A stretch of 59,617 nt of DNA, taken from contig NZ_JRMQ02000013.1 of NCBI RefSeq assembly GCF_000762845.2, forward strand, positions 1-59,617, in the 5' to 3' direction. The position numbers were made by a program, and so were the translations under genes. The notes beneath the pieces were generated by a model. The model made no database searches and was not told where the DNA came from. It was given only the letters and a program-made list of their open reading frames with translations. Positions 18,901-28,075 of the stretch are shown piece after piece; position 1 is the stretch's first letter; every line of letters starts with the position of its first letter. The DNA is from Helicobacter japonicus. GTDB lineage: Bacteria > Campylobacterota > Campylobacteria > Campylobacterales > Helicobacteraceae.

Positions 18901-20196
18901 ATGTCAAAACTCATTGTGGGTATAGTTGGCTTTGGTGTTGTAGGGAGTAGTGTATTAAAAGCGCTTTTGGCAAATCGTAATATTATTAGCGCAAGAGCAG
19001 GAAAAGAAATTGAAGTAAAACATATTATCGTGCGTGATGAGGCAAAAGCCCACATAAAGCTTAGGAATTTAAACGCCACTGACGTAAAGGTGAGCACAAA
19101 TGTAGATGATATTTTGCAAGATTGTGAAATTGAAGTTGTTATTGAACTTATGGGTGGTGTGGAAAGTGCCTATGAAATTGCAATAAAAGCTTTAAAGGCA
19201 AAAAAAGCTTTTATTACGGCAAATAAGGCAATGCTTGCCTATCATCGCTATGATATAGCACCACTTGCAAATGGTCTGCCTGTAGGTTTTGAGGCAAGTG
19301 TATGTGGTGGCATACCTATCATTCGTGTTTTAAAAGATGGTTTGAGTGCAAATCATATTCTTGCTATTGCTGGGATTCTAAATGGCACAAGTAATTACAT
19401 ACTTACACAAATGCAGCAATACAATCAAGATTTCTATACAGCACTTACTCAAGCACAGAATCTTGGCTATGCAGAGGCTGACCCAACGCTTGATATAAGC
19501 GGTGGTGATGCAGGGCATAAGCTTCTTATACTTGCTTCTTTAGCGTATGGAATTAATGCTATGCCAGAGGAGATTCTCATTGAAGGCATTGAAGGTATTA
19601 TGCCTGATGATATAGAGTTTGCAAATGAGTTTGGCTATGTGATTAAGCTTCTTGGTATTGCTAAAAAACAAGAAAATGAAGTAGAATTGCGCGTGCATCC
19701 TTGTATGATTAAGAAAGGTGCGATGTTAAGCAAGGTAGATAATGTGATGAATGGCATTAGTGTGATTGGAGACTATGTGGGGGAGAGTATGTATTATGGC
19801 GCAGGAGCAGGAGGAGATGCGACTGCAAGTTCTGTAGTAAGTGATATTATTGCGATTGCACGAGGGGAGAGTGCGGCAATGCTTGGATTTAGCCAACCGC
19901 TTGAAGGTAATGAACATTTAAAGCTTAAAAACATTGATGAGATTTACTCACAATATTATATACGACTCTACGTATGTGATAAACCCGGTGTATTGGGGCA
20001 AGTATCGCAGATTCTAGGACAGCATAATATTTCTATTGGTGCATTTTTGCAAAAAGAGACAAATGATAAAAATATCGCTAAAATGTTGCTTTCCACGCAT
20101 CATTGTTATGAGAGGGATATTAATGCTGCACTTTTAGAGCTAGAGAGGTTAGATTCTATCTCACAAAAGCCTTATAAAATGCGTATTGAATATTGA
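18901..20196 (+). CDS. hom: Homoserine dehydrogenase
   Basis: NAD(P)-dependent reduction of aspartate semialdehyde to homoserine, the branch to threonine and methionine. 431 residues: Rossmann start IVGIVGFGVVGSSVLKAL, central catalytic region ASVCGGIPIIRVLKDGL...GILNGTSNYILTQM, AEADPTLDISGGDAGHKL, and a C-terminal ACT domain from about 350 (YIRLYVCDKPGVLGQVSQIL) for feedback control. Monofunctional, not fused to aspartokinase. AGAGG precedes the ATG. Confidence 0.97.
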   Translation: MSKLIVGIVGFGVVGSSVLKALLANRNIISARAGKEIEVKHIIVRDEAKAHIKLRNLNATDVKVSTNVDDILQDCEIEVVIELMGGVESAYEIAIKALKAKKAFITANKAMLAYHRYDIAPLANGLPVGFEASVCGGIPIIRVLKDGLSANHILAIAGILNGTSNYILTQMQQYNQDFYTALTQAQNLGYAEADPTLDISGGDAGHKLLILASLAYGINAMPEEILIEGIEGIMPDDIEFANEFGYVIKLLGIAKKQENEVELRVHPCMIKKGAMLSKVDNVMNGISVIGDYVGESMYYGAGAGGDATASSVVSDIIAIARGESAAMLGFSQPLEGNEHLKLKNIDEIYSQYYIRLYVCDKPGVLGQVSQILGQHNISIGAFLQKETNDKNIAKMLLSTHHCYERDINAALLELERLDSISQKPYKMRIEY

Positions 20197-20204
20197 AATA
20201 GGAG

Positions 20205-20552
20205 ATGAAAAGCGCACAAATGAATAGCAGAAACAAAGGCACACAAGCAGAGGATTTTGCCTGTGTGTTTTTGCGTGAATGTGGGTTTGAGATTTTAGAG
20301 CGCAATTTTTTTGCTCGTTGTGGTGAGATTGATATTATAGCATTAAAGGATAATGTTGTGCATTTTGTTGAGGTAAAAAGTGGTGAGGGCTTTGAGCCAA
20401 TTTATAATATCACACCAAGCAAGATAAAAAAACTTACAAAGGCGATTGGATTTTATTTACTCACACATAAGATTACACAAGCCTATTGTCTTGATGCATT
20501 GATTATCAAAAATGGTGAGTGTGAATTGATTGAGAATATTACTTTGTGTTGA
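20205..20552 (+). CDS. YraN family (UPF0102) nuclease-fold protein
   Basis: 115 residues. The PD-(D/E)XK core is visible as RCGEIDIIALKDNVVHFVEVKS, with Asp and the ExK pair. The family is widespread but its role is not settled. The start is uncertain: AGGAG at 20200-20204 touches the ATG at 20205, and the next in-frame ATG at 20220 is 15 bases away from it. Last gene of the rpmE-to-yraN cluster; converges on the RNA repair gene across 60 bases. Confidence 0.88.
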   Translation: MKSAQMNSRNKGTQAEDFACVFLRECGFEILERNFFARCGEIDIIALKDNVVHFVEVKSGEGFEPIYNITPSKIKKLTKAIGFYLLTHKITQAYCLDALIIKNGECELIENITLC

Positions 20553-20612
20553 AAGTTATTCATTGCTGCAATAAAAATTCTCTTTACTAAATCGCATTGT
20601 TTTCTCCTGATG

Positions 20613-23117
20613 TTAAGTTATATTTAAAGAGCGTAAAAAACCCTCCCTTAAACCAATAAGAGAGGTAGATTCTAAACTTTCAAAACCATTGTGTTCTATG
20701 TATTGACATAGCCATTGTATAAATGCTCCCTCAAGCTCATAATATGCACTATCTCCTTGCCATTTTTTACCCTTACTTTTAGGCAAATTTCGAGTGCGTG
20801 TGCTATCTTCAATGATTTCACGCAAGGCTTTCCACGCACGATAATACGCACCTTTATACTTAAACATAAAACCCGCACTATCTTCAAGCACATACCCTTC
20901 AATAAAGCCATTCTCCCGCTTACCTTGTGTCAATAAAGAATTAGATTCTAATGCACTTTCACAATGGAGAAACTCACTCACTTCCTTCCAGCAATGAAGT
21001 GTTATTTTGTGCTCTTTGCATACAAAGCCAAATTTTTTCCCAAGAGCACAAAGTTCTATAAAAGGGAGATTTGCAAATCTAGGTGTGTTGTAAATCGCAT
21101 CAAGTAAAATAACCTGCGGTTTTTCATAGGCGATAATATGTGGATCATCTTGTGGCTCTATTACTTCAAATACAAGGCTAAGATTGCGTGTTTTAAGCTC
21201 TTCATAAAGTTGAGATTCAATTTCTTGCGCAGAAACTTGCGTACTTTTGTGCAGAGATTCTATAATAAGCTTACGCGCTATATTTGCATAAGGGCTTGTT
21301 GGGTCGGATTTTGATGTAATGAAAAATTTTGCACTTTTAGAATCGCCATTACAAGCACTCATAATTCCTAAAAAGCCATTTTCTTTGACAAACACATTTA
21401 CAGGATATGTCAATTTCTCCTTTAAAGTTTCATCGCTGGTTTCCTCTCGTTCTTTATAATTAAAGAATTTATCATAACTTCTTGCACAAATACTAAAATT
21501 ATGCGTGTTAATAAACAAGCCTCTAGCTTTGCAAGTAAGAGTATTCCATTGTTTAGAAAAAAATGCCTCTTTAGTAAAATTAAAGCTTGAAATGTCTCCA
21601 AACTCTCGCTCTTTAATAAGCGCACTTGCACGAAGTTTTTGCAAGAGTGCAAAGATTGCACGAGATTGCTTTAGTGCATTTAAGGCAGGTATGTTATGTT
21701 TATTTTGCATATAAATTTGTGTAAAATTATCTTTATGCCTTATGACGCCCATAAGCGGACTTTGTGCTATAAGTTTAGACTTTTGAGCTTTTGTAACATA
21801 GCGATAAAGTGAGGGCGTTTTTGTCAAGACTACTATACGCAACGCCCCGCCAAACTCCACACCTCCTTCAAGTGCAAAATTTCGTTCATATACACATATC
21901 GGGTGTTTTTCTCTATTTCTATGCCCAAAAACTTGGTAAGTATGAGAATCTGTGCTTAGCGTGAAGCTTTTTGCACACTCTTGCATATCTTCATATCCGC
22001 CACTACCATAAATAAGCTGTTTTGTAGCGACAAGCAAAAGATTATTTGGCAAAGTAGGAAGTCCTCCGTGTGTGCATAAAATCATCTTATTATCATAAGT
22101 ATATAAGCAACATTGACGCAGTTTGGAATAAAGTCTATGCGCATCTTTGCTTCCTACGCCACCTTGTTCTAAATCTTTTTTAGTAAATGTGCTAAATTCA
22201 TTTATGCCTATGTCTTCTTTTCCCCATTTGTAGAGCCAACGCTCGTGATTCCCTTCAAGCAGACAGACATTTGGCAAATCCATAATGCCTAGTAAAAATC
22301 GCACAACTTGAGCATTTTGAATGCCTCTATCAATATAATCACCTAAGAAAATATAATATGCCTTTGGATTAAGAAATTGCGCACATACTGAAGAATTAAA
22401 ATGTGATTGTTCTAAAATATGTAAAGAATCTTGAAAGGAATATTCTAAGGGGTTTGTCAAATAAAGATAATGTAAAAGTGTCTCAAAACAGCCGTGAATA
22501 TCGCCTATATGATGAATTTGAGTATAAGCATTAAGATTAAGTGGAGTAAAATGGAGCATAGAATTTTCTTGCAAAGCTGTAATTTCATTGGCTTTAATTA
22601 TAGTATAACGCGAGGGTAGGGATTGGAGCAAAGAATCTTGCAGAGTTTTATGCATAGATTCTAAAATATCAGCAGGCACAGATTTATAGCCTCTATTGGC
22701 ATTTCGTTGCAAGGCTAATTCTAAGGGAATATGACTAAAATCTATGACAATTAGACGATAACGATAAGTTGTAGCAAGCGATTCGTAAGCACGTAATGCT
22801 TTTAAGCTCGTATGAGTTGCATCAATAATTGTGAAATCTCCCTGTTTCAGGCGTATTTCAAGGAGAGTAAAAAGCAATCTCCACACTTGCTTATCATTTT
22901 GTTGATTAATCCCACTCGTAATATAGGAATCTGATATGTGAGATATTGTAGATTCTGTATAGTCAGCTTTGGGTGTGATTTTAGGTAAAAGAATAGGAGA
23001 GCTTGCCATAAGGCGCAAAGAATCAGCACTTAGAGTATATTCACTTAGTCCCATATTTTTAATCCAAGTGCTTTTACCACTTGCAGGGATTCCTCGCATA
23101 AGAGCCAAAACACGCAT
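20613..23117 (-). CDS. Trifunctional RNA repair enzyme: polynucleotide kinase, phosphatase, RNA ligase
   Basis: 834 residues in three modules. (1) Kinase about 1-190: P-loop GIPASGKST at 9-17 and IIDATHTS near 97-104. (2) Calcineurin-like phosphatase about 198-430: GDIHG 205-209, GDYIDRG 259-265, GNHE 289-292, CTHGG 348-352, GHR 398-400. (3) ATP-dependent ligase about 520-834: KARGLF, SYDKFFNY and motif I VKENG with nucleophile Lys578, EVIEP 651-655, EGYVLED 740-746 and FKYK 752-755, most like T4 Rnl1. Together these would heal 5'-OH and 2',3'-cyclic phosphate RNA ends and seal them. Domain order equals bacterial Pnkp, but no hen1 is adjacent. Last gene of the long minus-strand run. Confidence 0.88.
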   Translation of the reverse strand: MRVLALMRGIPASGKSTWIKNMGLSEYTLSADSLRLMASSPILLPKITPKADYTESTISHISDSYITSGINQQNDKQVWRLLFTLLEIRLKQGDFTIIDATHTSLKALRAYESLATTYRYRLIVIDFSHIPLELALQRNANRGYKSVPADILESMHKTLQDSLLQSLPSRYTIIKANEITALQENSMLHFTPLNLNAYTQIHHIGDIHGCFETLLHYLYLTNPLEYSFQDSLHILEQSHFNSSVCAQFLNPKAYYIFLGDYIDRGIQNAQVVRFLLGIMDLPNVCLLEGNHERWLYKWGKEDIGINEFSTFTKKDLEQGGVGSKDAHRLYSKLRQCCLYTYDNKMILCTHGGLPTLPNNLLLVATKQLIYGSGGYEDMQECAKSFTLSTDSHTYQVFGHRNREKHPICVYERNFALEGGVEFGGALRIVVLTKTPSLYRYVTKAQKSKLIAQSPLMGVIRHKDNFTQIYMQNKHNIPALNALKQSRAIFALLQKLRASALIKEREFGDISSFNFTKEAFFSKQWNTLTCKARGLFINTHNFSICARSYDKFFNYKEREETSDETLKEKLTYPVNVFVKENGFLGIMSACNGDSKSAKFFITSKSDPTSPYANIARKLIIESLHKSTQVSAQEIESQLYEELKTRNLSLVFEVIEPQDDPHIIAYEKPQVILLDAIYNTPRFANLPFIELCALGKKFGFVCKEHKITLHCWKEVSEFLHCESALESNSLLTQGKRENGFIEGYVLEDSAGFMFKYKGAYYRAWKALREIIEDSTRTRNLPKSKGKKWQGDSAYYELEGAFIQWLCQYIEHNGFESLESTSLIGLREGFLRSLNIT

Positions 23118-23136
23118 TAATCATTCCACTTCATTC

Positions 23137-23349
23137 TTAGTTGTCTAAAGTATGTCTTTGTATCCCTAGCTTTTCTTGCAGCACTTTGATTTCTTTGCTC
23201 ATTGCCGCTGTGGCACTGATTTGATTAATGAGTATATAGATATTAATAAGGCTTAAAAGCAAAGTAATAAATACACAAACAAGTGCAATTTTTACTGCCC
23301 TTTTTGCAATTTTTTGTGATTCTTCTTCTTTTATAGAATCTGTCTTCAT
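23137..23349 (-). CDS. Small single-span membrane protein
   Basis: 70 residues: charged N-terminus (MKTDSIKEEESQKIAKRAVK), one membrane helix (IALVCVFITLLLSLINIYILI) and a short helical, possibly coiled-coil tail (AAMSKEIKVLQEKLG). Overlaps the end of the metal permease gene by four bases (ATGA) and precedes the RNA repair gene by 19 bases. No family recognised; could be a transporter accessory. Confidence 0.7.
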   Translation of the reverse strand: MKTDSIKEEESQKIAKRAVKIALVCVFITLLLSLINIYILINQISATAAMSKEIKVLQEKLGIQRHTLDN

Positions 23350-24158
23350 ACAATCCTCCTTGTGAATTTATGTATAATTATAGCAGCAAACATACCAAAT
23401 GCTAGAAGCACAACTATACACGCTCCTATGCTGATATTAAAATAATATGCTACAAAGAATCCAACCCACATAAAAATAAGTGAAATAGCCCACGAGATCA
23501 TCATCATCATTTTAAGTGAATGTGAAAAGAGGTTGGCAATGTAGGCAGGGATTGAAAGAATGGCTAATACTAAAATTAATCCTGCAACGCTCATTGAAAT
23601 CACAACTCCAATGGCAATACATACAAAAATGAGAGTTACCCAAAGTTTGACATTCATACCCTTAAGCGCACAAAATTCACTATCATAAAATAAGCTTAGA
23701 ATTTCATAGTAATAGAGTGAAACAAATATGATAATAAAAATATCAAAAATTGCCATAGCTATAATTTCATCAAAACCCACAGCGAGTATTGAGCCAAAGA
23801 GGTAGCTTGAAATATCGCTATTATATCCCGGACTTAAATCAATAAATATAACACCTATTGCCATACCAAGAGCCCAACTTGCACCTACATAAGAATCTAA
23901 CCGCTCCCTTTGATATAAAAACGCATAAGCAAGAAAGAGTGCCATAATGACACTAAAAAGCATTGCTCCAAGCATTGTGCTAAATCCACAAAAAAGTGCC
24001 AAACCCACACCACCAAATGCACTATGAGCTACACCTCCTGCGACAAAGACATTTTTGTTTGCTACAATCATTGAGCCGATTATTCCACTGCAAATACTTA
24101 CTAAAAATGATACAGCAAGGGCAATCCATACGAATTGATAAGAAAATAAATCAACCAT
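23346..24158 (-). CDS. znuB: Zinc/manganese ABC transporter permease (ZnuB-like)
   Basis: Polytopic inner-membrane permease of the ABC-3 family, 270 residues from the ATG at 24158 (MVDLFSYQFVWIALAVSF), which has AAGGAG upstream. An in-frame ATG at 24185 would put 27 more bases inside znuC and lacks that site. Family-typical GGVAHSAFGGVGLALF and DLSPGYNSDISSYLFGSIL are present. Overlaps znuC by eight bases. Metal identity (Zn versus Mn/Fe) cannot be fixed from the permease. Confidence 0.92.
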   Translation of the reverse strand: MVDLFSYQFVWIALAVSFLVSICSGIIGSMIVANKNVFVAGGVAHSAFGGVGLALFCGFSTMLGAMLFSVIMALFLAYAFLYQRERLDSYVGASWALGMAIGVIFIDLSPGYNSDISSYLFGSILAVGFDEIIAMAIFDIFIIIFVSLYYYEILSLFYDSEFCALKGMNVKLWVTLIFVCIAIGVVISMSVAGLILVLAILSIPAYIANLFSHSLKMMMMISWAISLIFMWVGFFVAYYFNISIGACIVVLLAFGMFAAIIIHKFTRRIV

Positions 24159-24882
24159 TAGATTCTCCTTGTGCAACTTTGGCAAAAGAGTTAAGAATAT
24201 CTACTTCGCAAATATGCTCGTTCAAATCGAAATCAAGCTTTGGAATCTGATGGATAAGTGCGTATTTATTAATATAAAGCACTTCTTTTGCATAGCCTAG
24301 CATAACAGAAATATCGTGGCTTACTACAATAATGCTTAGTGCAGTGTTGAGTTTTGAAAGGAGCTGGTAAATATCTTCTTGTGCTTTGACATCGACATTT
24401 GCGGTTGGTTCATCAAGGATAAGCAGTTTAGGATTATCCACAAGTGCGCGTGCGATAAAGACTTTTTGACGCTCACCGCCAGATAAGGCATAGAGCGGTT
24501 TTTTTGCAAGATGAGTAATATGGAGCTGTTCCATTATATCGTAGATTTTTTGAGATTTTTTTACTCTAAAGCCACATATTTTGGGCTTTAACAAGCCCAT
24601 TGTAATGACATCATATACACATATTGGAAAGTCCATATTAAAATTTGTAATTTGTGGCACATAGCCTATCTGTGCTATGCTCATATTTTGTGCAAAAGCA
24701 ATACTACCACTTTTTGGCTTTAAAAGCCCAAGTATAAGTTTTATGAAAGTTGTTTTACCTCCACCATTTGGTCCAATAACCGCCCAAAAATCATTTTCTT
24801 TTACACAAAAGGAGACATTTTCTAGCACATTATGTCGTTCATAGGCAAAGGATAATTCTTTAATCTCTACAAGTTGCGACAT
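24151..24882 (-). CDS. znuC: Metal ABC transporter ATP-binding protein (ZnuC-like)
   Basis: 243 residues. Walker A GPNGGGKTT, Q-loop near VPQIT, signature LSGGERQKV, Walker B LLILDEPTANVD and switch His in VVSHDISV. Powers the permease encoded next to it. Starts three bases after the binding-protein gene ends, so it is translated as part of the same message. Confidence 0.95.
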   Translation of the reverse strand: MSQLVEIKELSFAYERHNVLENVSFCVKENDFWAVIGPNGGGKTTFIKLILGLLKPKSGSIAFAQNMSIAQIGYVPQITNFNMDFPICVYDVITMGLLKPKICGFRVKKSQKIYDIMEQLHITHLAKKPLYALSGGERQKVFIARALVDNPKLLILDEPTANVDVKAQEDIYQLLSKLNTALSIIVVSHDISVMLGYAKEVLYINKYALIHQIPKLDFDLNEHICEVDILNSFAKVAQGESNG

Positions 24883-24885
24883 AAG

Positions 24886-25785
24886 CTAGTCTTTAAAGTA
24901 TTTTTGCACACAGGATTTGCTCTCTTGTGCAGAGAGTGAAAATGCAATTTGACAGGCTAAATCTTGCAGAGATAGAAGCCAATCTTTACGCAAAACATCA
25001 AGCTCAATAATGCGTAAATCTAGTTCTCTTGCAAACATCTCTACACGTGATTTTGCAAATTCAGGCTGAATAAAAATTGCCTCTACACTATCTTTTTTCG
25101 CTTGTGCCATTAGTGCGACCAATTCTCTCCCTTTAATCTCTTTACCATTATTCTCTATACTTAATTCTTTAACTTTAAATTCCGCACTCCAATATGTAAG
25201 TGCAGGGTGATAGGTAATAAAGCTTTTTTTAGAATCTTCTTTAGCAAAAAGTTCTTTTGTATGTTCTTGTATTGCTTTTATATCATCGCTTAAAAGTGTA
25301 GCATTTTGTTGAAAAATTTTAAAATGCTCTTTATCAAGTTTGCCTAAAGTTTGTGCAATAATATCAATTTGAGGCAAAATAGCTTTTGGAGATAGCCAAA
25401 TATGCGGATTGTGAGCGTGAGTATGCTTTGAATCTGCTCCCTTTATACGATTATCTGTTAATACAGAGTGAGCGAGATTATAATAAATAAGTGAGGGATT
25501 AATATGTGCTATGCGTTTAAGCCAAGCAGATTCAAAAGGCATACCCACGCCAAAGAAGATATGAGAATCTTCAATATATTTCATTTGTGCAATACTTGGC
25601 TCATAAATTTCGGGCGACTTGCCTTTAGGCACAAGCACTTCTACCTCAACATATTCACCGCCAATGCGCTCAATCATTTCTTTTTGTGGCAATACACTCA
25701 CAAGCACCTTGATAGGAGTAGCGCATAGGGTGGAAAAGTGAGCGGCACATATATAAAATATAAAAATTTGCAATAGAGATTTCAT
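24886..25785 (-). CDS. znuA: Periplasmic metal-binding lipoprotein/protein (ZnuA-like, cluster 9)
   Basis: 299 residues with a signal peptide (MKSLLQIFIFYICAAHFSTLCA). Captures the metal for ZnuBC. Likely ligands are histidines in NPHIWLSPKA and ITYHPALTYWS and an acidic residue in ELDVLRKDW. The first canonical ligand position reads GVGMPFESAW and has no His. A short His cluster SKHTHAHNPH is reminiscent of the His-rich loop of zinc-type proteins. Overlaps the NlpC/P60 gene by four bases, so it has no promoter of its own nearby and no Zur/Fur site was seen. Confidence 0.9.
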   Translation of the reverse strand: MKSLLQIFIFYICAAHFSTLCATPIKVLVSVLPQKEMIERIGGEYVEVEVLVPKGKSPEIYEPSIAQMKYIEDSHIFFGVGMPFESAWLKRIAHINPSLIYYNLAHSVLTDNRIKGADSKHTHAHNPHIWLSPKAILPQIDIIAQTLGKLDKEHFKIFQQNATLLSDDIKAIQEHTKELFAKEDSKKSFITYHPALTYWSAEFKVKELSIENNGKEIKGRELVALMAQAKKDSVEAIFIQPEFAKSRVEMFARELDLRIIELDVLRKDWLLSLQDLACQIAFSLSAQESKSCVQKYFKD

Positions 25786-27161
25786 TTTTTAGCCTGTATT
25801 TGTTGTGCTAGTGTTGGAAGATTAGACATTGCTTGGATTCTATCAATGAGTAAAGGAGATTTTGCAAATGCACTATTATGTTCATCTCCTGCATACAAAG
25901 AAGTGATGACAACCCCACCAAGCATATTTTCATATTTTTTGCCAGTTGTTACGCTCCACGCACTATGTGCGACAATGGCTCTACCTTGATACTCTCCAAT
26001 ATAGAGCATAATATGTCCTTGTAGCCAAAGAATGCTTTGATAAGGCGTAGCATTAGCGATAATAAAGGCTTCTTTATCCTTACGACTAAGTTTGCTTAAA
26101 TCAATTTGATTTTTACCATAATATACTTGAGCCTTAGAATTTCGCGGAAGATGTAAGCCATATTGTGCAAAAATATCGCGGATAAAGGCAGAGCAATCGC
26201 GATTTTGCAAATATCCACCCCAGCCGTATTTTTGTCCTATCATTGCATTAATTGTTGAAGCGATAGTTTGAGAATCTAGCTTTCTTGGGAAAGATTCAAC
26301 TTCATCAAGTGAGATAAAGCTTTGTTCTCTTTTAGCCTTACCATTATTTAAACGCACATAGGTTGCAATACCTGTTATTTGTTTAAGTTGTGTCCCATAC
26401 ACAGGGAAAATCTGTCCAATACGCGCTTGCGTGATAAAGTGTTTATGAGAATCAAATAAAGGAATACTATCAACAATAGGGCTTACATACCTTGTGTAAC
26501 TTTGTATTTCTTTTACTTGTTCTTTGGTAAGCGTAGCAAAATGTTGTGATTCTATCCAGCCATAGACAAAGCCAGATTGGATATGCACCCAAGCTTTATC
26601 TGTGCTTATGTGTGTGATAAGCACAGGTGTTCCTGCAAAAATAAGGGAATTTTGCCATCTATCAAATGGATAACCGCTAGGTTTATTAAATAAGGGTTTG
26701 TTTGTAGGCACTGCGCGCACTGCGGTTGTAGTGGTAATAATGGCTTTTTGATTTTGACTTGGATAAGAGCTAAGATTCATAGAATCTATAAGCTCCTTTG
26801 CCTCTTGTGGGCTTATTTCTTGGAGGTTTTCACCATAGCTTTTTGTTTTACCTTTGCCTGTGGCGATATTTTGAAGTGAGGGGAGAATCCAAAAGACCTC
26901 ATTTTTTTTTGGATTTACTTTTTGATGCCAAGGAGAAAAATATTTTGCAAGATAGTCTTTTTTTAGAATCTCAAGGGATTTTGAGTTTTCTTTATTTAAA
27001 TTTTTTTGGGTAGATTCTTTATCTTTAAGATAAAAAAGCGCATCTTGAGGCAATGAGCGTAAATCCTTTACTTCTGCACTCGGAATGATTTTTGGGTTAG
27101 AAGCACAAGCTGCTATAAACATACAAAAGAAACAAGAGCTAATGAGCCAAATATATTTCAT
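25782..27161 (-). CDS. SH3-domain NlpC/P60 peptidase lipoprotein
   Basis: 459 residues from the ATG at 27161, giving MKYIWLISSCFFCMFIAAC with a lipobox (IAAC), so probably a lipoprotein. The frame is open upstream to 27224, but that would lack a lipoprotein signal. SH3b-like segments (PVLITHISTDKAWVHIQSGFVYGWI, then IGQIFPVYGTQL) precede a C-terminal NlpC/P60 domain with catalytic Cys in NRDCSAF and His in GHIMLYIGE and IVAHSAW. Such enzymes cut gamma-D-Glu-diamino-acid bonds in peptidoglycan stems. Seven bases after the ArsC-like gene; overlaps znuA by four. Confidence 0.9.
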   Translation of the reverse strand: MKYIWLISSCFFCMFIAACASNPKIIPSAEVKDLRSLPQDALFYLKDKESTQKNLNKENSKSLEILKKDYLAKYFSPWHQKVNPKKNEVFWILPSLQNIATGKGKTKSYGENLQEISPQEAKELIDSMNLSSYPSQNQKAIITTTTAVRAVPTNKPLFNKPSGYPFDRWQNSLIFAGTPVLITHISTDKAWVHIQSGFVYGWIESQHFATLTKEQVKEIQSYTRYVSPIVDSIPLFDSHKHFITQARIGQIFPVYGTQLKQITGIATYVRLNNGKAKREQSFISLDEVESFPRKLDSQTIASTINAMIGQKYGWGGYLQNRDCSAFIRDIFAQYGLHLPRNSKAQVYYGKNQIDLSKLSRKDKEAFIIANATPYQSILWLQGHIMLYIGEYQGRAIVAHSAWSVTTGKKYENMLGGVVITSLYAGDEHNSAFAKSPLLIDRIQAMSNLPTLAQQIQAKK

Positions 27162-27168
27162 TTTAAAC

Positions 27169-27546
27169 CTAAAAAGTTTGATTTTGATATGCCTGCAAAA
27201 GGGCAATAATAGCTTCTTTGTCATAGCCTATAACAAGCATATCATTATAGATAATAATAGGTCGTTTTAAAAGTAAGGGATATTGTGAAAGTAAGGTGAT
27301 TTGATGTTCTAAAGTTGCGAGAGTAGATTCTGTAATCACCCCTTCTTTTTTGAGATTCTTATAAGTTGTGCCTTTGGTATTAAGCACAATTTGAATACCT
27401 TTTTTTTCTATCCAAGAGGCAATAAGTGCCTTATCAAGACTATGTGTTTTTAAATCAATAAAAGTAAAAGGAATACTATGTTTATCTAAAAGCGTAATTG
27501 CTTTTTTTACACTCCCACAAGTTTTAATACCATAAAGTGTTATCAT
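27169..27546 (-). CDS. ArsC/Spx-family thioredoxin-fold protein
   Basis: 125 residues from the ATG at 27546 (MITLYGIKTCGSVKKAITLLDKH). The ORF opens further upstream, but only inside the phosphatase gene. One Cys in TCGSVKKA matches the ArsC/Spx active-site position; the second half has LLKRPIIIYNDMLVIGYDKEA, the usual family C-terminus. Resembles YffB-type or ArsC-type reductases; real arsenate reduction is unproven and there is no ars operon here. One base after the phosphatase gene. Confidence 0.85.
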   Translation of the reverse strand: MITLYGIKTCGSVKKAITLLDKHSIPFTFIDLKTHSLDKALIASWIEKKGIQIVLNTKGTTYKNLKKEGVITESTLATLEHQITLLSQYPLLLKRPIIIYNDMLVIGYDKEAIIALLQAYQNQTF

Positions 27547-27547
27547 T

Positions 27548-28075
27548 TTATAGCCTTTTTTTGATAATATGAGAATCTGCAAAGTTTTTAGAATCTTGTG
27601 TAGATTCTATCATAGGATAGTGTATAGAGAGTAGATTAGAAACGCAAAGATATATCATTTGATATATACGCTCAAAACCCTCCATATCTTTATAGGCATA
27701 AGGGTCGGGAATATCTGCGCCTTTTAATCCAAAATCACCAAGTTTTTTCACTTTTTGTTTTTCAAAACCAAGTGTAAGTAAATCTGCGTAATTTTGTTTA
27801 TCAAGTGCGATAATGAGGTCAAAGTTATCATCAGAGTAAATACTTACACGTCTGCCTCTTAAATCATCAATATTTAATCCGTGTATTTTTGCTATATTAC
27901 GCGAACCTGCACAAGGTGGCTCATCAATATGCCACCCGCTTGTCCCTGCAGAATCCACTCTAAGATTCAAATTATATTTTTGTGAGATATGCCTTGCTAT
28001 ACCCTCTGCTAAGGGTGAGCGGCAAATATTACCTAAACATACAAAGAGTATGCCCTCAATTATAGAATCTTTCAT
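27548..28075 (-). CDS. Low-molecular-weight protein tyrosine phosphatase
   Basis: 175 residues. Active-site loop Cys13-LGNIC-Arg19-SP at the N-terminus, DSAGTSGWHIDEPPCAGS, and the general-acid loop IPDPYAYK are all present. In bacteria such enzymes dephosphorylate tyrosine kinases of polysaccharide systems or small acyl phosphates; no kinase gene is adjacent. Starts four bases inside the amidohydrolase gene end (ATGA overlap). Confidence 0.93.
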   Translation of the reverse strand: MKDSIIEGILFVCLGNICRSPLAEGIARHISQKYNLNLRVDSAGTSGWHIDEPPCAGSRNIAKIHGLNIDDLRGRRVSIYSDDNFDLIIALDKQNYADLLTLGFEKQKVKKLGDFGLKGADIPDPYAYKDMEGFERIYQMIYLCVSNLLSIHYPMIESTQDSKNFADSHIIKKRL

